Assembly: GCF_000382245.1 (NCBI RefSeq)
Contig: NZ_KB907891.1
Coordinates: forward strand, 1 to 42,005
DNA: 42,005 nt
Direction of reading: 5' to 3'
DNA from: Kushneria aurantia DSM 21353
GTDB lineage: Bacteria > Pseudomonadota > Gammaproteobacteria > Pseudomonadales > Halomonadaceae
Of the stretch, positions 40,502 to 42,005 are shown piece by piece. A program made the position numbers and the translations under genes. Positions within the stretch are counted from its first letter, which is position 1. Each line of letters opens with the position of its first letter. Below the pieces are notes generated by a model. It had not been told where the DNA came from. It saw only the letters and a list, made by a program, of their open reading frames with translations, and did not search any database.

Positions 40502-41754
40502 GCGCCGGACCGCGCTGGTTGGTGCACGAGCCACAGGAGTTCGACGCGGCACTGGCGCTGGCGACACTGTGGCTTAGCGCAGAAGGCTCGGTGACGTCCG
40601 GATCGATCCATTGTCTCGACGAGCCTGGCGAATCGCCGACCGCCAGGGACCCGGCGCTTCACCAGTTCGTGACTCGTGGCGGACGGCTCGAACATAACGC
40701 CTGGCTCTGGCTCGAGCGCGCTGGGGGGACTATCGCCGATCAGACGTGCCTGATGGCGCCTGCCGACATTGATGATCTACCAGCGAACGCCGTCGTGCTG
40801 GTGGCGACGAGTGTCGAAGCAAAGGCGCCACCGCGACAAGGTATCGACGTCATCGATCTCGTCGGTGACGGTGACGGTGACGGTGACGGTGACGACCAAT
40901 GGTTTCTGGTCCAGCGCTCGAGCGGAGATGTGTTGCTACGTGCATGTCGTGACGTCTTCGGCAGGATCGTTGCCCGTCCATGGGCAGCGATGGTGAGAAC
41001 ATCAGAAGACGGCGCATCGGGGCTTCGCGTGGCCATCGCCGGAGAGTCCGAGCATCTGCGTCAACGCTATCCCGGCGTACTGGCAGCGCTTGGCGACGCG
41101 GTCGATGCGCTAGGTATCGCCGTCGAGGTCGACATCCGCTCTCCGCGGGCACTGTCGGCCGCCGACGCAGCGACGCTGGTCGGTGATGTCGACGCGCTGA
41201 TTTTGCCGGGTGGGTGCGACAATAGTCAGGTGGCGGGCATGATCGCTCTGGCCGGTGCGGCGCTCGATGCCAACCTGCCGACGCTCGGACTCTGCTTTGG
41301 CATGCAGGCGATGGCGACGGCAGCCATTCGCACCCGCCTTGGGATGATGGATGTCGCGCTAGAGGAGGTAGATCCCGAAGCCTCCGAATTCGCCGTCGTC
41401 GGCATGCCGGGGGAGAGCGGCGGCCTCCGACATCGGCTTGGCGAGCATCGGAGCCGAATCATCACCGGATCGCGTCTCGCCGCGATTCACGCGACGCCGA
41501 CGCTCGACGAGCGCATGAATCATCGCTATCGACTCGCCGATTGTTGGGAAGCGCCATTGGCGGATGTCGGGATCATAGTGTCGGCACGTTCTACCGACGC
41601 TCGCGAGATCGCCGATGTCATCGAGGCGACGGATCGGCGTTTTTACCTCGGTTACCAGGGCCACCCCGAATTGCTCAGCGCGCCGGAGCGCCCCCATCCC
41701 GCTTTTACCGCGCTATTGAGCGAGGCGCTAGATGGTGTCGTCACGAAATTCTAA
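40498..41754 (+). CDS. CTP-synthase-like class I glutamine amidotransferase domain protein
   Basis: A 418-residue protein. The N-terminal 170 residues are not recognised and end in an Asp-Gly repeat (DGDGDGDGDD). Residues about 180-410 form a class I glutamine amidotransferase domain: oxyanion strand ALILPGGCDNS, nucleophile elbow TLGLCFGMQAMA, and the His-Glu pair in GYQGHPELLSAPERPHP, resembling the glutaminase half of CTP synthase without its ligase half. It either supplies ammonia to an unknown ligase or hydrolyses a gamma-glutamyl or related amide in this pathway. It overlaps the M24 gene by 4 bp. The last few codons overlap an IS element end, so the C-terminus may be altered. Confidence 0.8.
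   Translation: MSAGPRWLVHEPQEFDAALALATLWLSAEGSVTSGSIHCLDEPGESPTARDPALHQFVTRGGRLEHNAWLWLERAGGTIADQTCLMAPADIDDLPANAVVLVATSVEAKAPPRQGIDVIDLVGDGDGDGDGDDQWFLVQRSSGDVLLRACRDVFGRIVARPWAAMVRTSEDGASGLRVAIAGESEHLRQRYPGVLAALGDAVDALGIAVEVDIRSPRALSAADAATLVGDVDALILPGGCDNSQVAGMIALAGAALDANLPTLGLCFGMQAMATAAIRTRLGMMDVALEEVDPEASEFAVVGMPGESGGLRHRLGEHRSRIITGSRLAAIHATPTLDERMNHRYRLADCWEAPLADVGIIVSARSTDAREIADVIEATDRRFYLGYQGHPELLSAPERPHPAFTALLSEALDGVVTKF
40864..40893 (+). repeat. Five tandem copies of GGTGAC
   Basis: A hexanucleotide repeat inside the amidotransferase gene encoding alternating Gly and Asp. Copy-number change would lengthen or shorten the linker without frameshift. Confidence 0.9.
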
Positions 41755-42005
41755 GCCACAAAACAAGGAAACGAATCTGGGCGGCGGCGAGAAATGACAC
41801 CAGATTTTTCGCATAGCGTGTCGCAATGCCCCGCCACTGTTTGATGTGCAAGAACGCATTTTCGACAAGGTGGCGCTGACGATAAAGGTGTTTGTCATAC
41901 GCGCGCTGAGCCTTACGATTCTTGCGTGGCGGTATTTGCGGCTGCATGCCTTGCTGCTGAGCCTGCTCGACGATGGCGTCACTGTCGTAGCCCTTGTCGG
42001 CTAAC
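41741..42005 (-). mobile_element. IS5-type transposase gene, 3' end (cut by right edge)
   Basis: The frame enters from the right edge with LADKGYDSDAIVEQAQQQGM (DKGYDS carries the second Asp region of the DDE triad) and continues with PPRKNRKAQRAYDKHLYRQR, then HLVENAFLHIKQWRGIATRY with the catalytic Glu, ending FLVLWLRIS. This is the C-terminal third of an IS5-family transposase. The stop at 41741-41743 lies inside the last codons of the amidotransferase gene on the other strand. Terminal inverted repeats could not be delimited from one end. Confidence 0.88.

Noticed and set aside
40740-41152. Minus-strand frames with Arg-His or Ser-Pro repeats
   Set aside because: They are shadows of the GGTGAC repeat in the amidotransferase gene.

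Overview
The window looks like chromosome from a GC-rich gammaproteobacterium, most probably a member of the Halomonadaceae (Halomonas-like). The basis is the protein types (a Pseudomonas-like dCTP deaminase and ArgG, 305-residue-type ArgF, RnfB-like protein next to nth), the GC-rich coding style and an ectoine-hydrolase-like enzyme. The genus is an inference.

Region 1 (1-2900): a structured sequence resembling the 5' part of a group II intron runs off the left edge just beyond a terminator. Two tandem secreted YncE-type beta-propeller genes follow, each with a Fur-box-like site upstream. Region 2 (3000-21700): conserved housekeeping genes: dcd, apbC/mrp, arfB, a TerB-like gene, a tiny membrane protein gene, a CxxCxxCC cluster gene, DoxX and ASCH genes, metG, an RnfB-like gene with nth, a SulP transporter, hlyU-like, argG, rnt, grxD, argF, a yjfB-like motility gene with an excellent FliA (sigma-28) promoter, tRNA-Ala, uvrC and pgsA. 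Region 3 (21758-22135): a tRNA cluster Gly(GCC)-Cys(GCA)-Leu(UAA), with a broken tRNA-Gly 3' copy between Gly and Cys.

Region 4 (22081-33062): a complete-looking filamentous phage (inovirus) prophage of about 11 kb, integrated into tRNA-Leu and bounded by a perfect 59-bp direct repeat. On the minus strand it reads: excisionase-like HTH, a long problematic frame, an RHH protein, a large nested hairpin (likely intergenic origin/packaging region), a ssDNA-binding-type protein, two very small membrane proteins, major coat protein with terminator, adsorption protein (pIII-like), DUF2523 (pVI-like), Zot-type assembly ATPase, its own secretin, replication initiator and tyrosine integrase. Many genes overlap by 4 bp. 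On the plus strand are a divergent repressor with a palindromic operator and a membrane-anchored DUF2726 cargo gene. A HigA-type antitoxin with a 5'-truncated RelE toxin sits next to attR.

Region 5 (33063-41754): after an SDR pseudogene there is a GntR/FCD regulator divergent from a six- to seven-gene operon: amino-acid-type ABC transporter (binding protein, permease, ATPase), M20 deacylase/peptidase, an enolase-superfamily enzyme, an M24 protein resembling ectoine hydrolase DoeA/EutD that lacks the usual metal ligands, and a CTP-synthase-like glutamine amidotransferase. Overlapping stops and starts imply one uptake-and-breakdown pathway for an amino-acid-like or ectoine-like compound; I cannot name the substrate. 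The right edge (41741-42005) is the 3' end of an IS5-type transposase gene that overlaps the end of the last operon gene.
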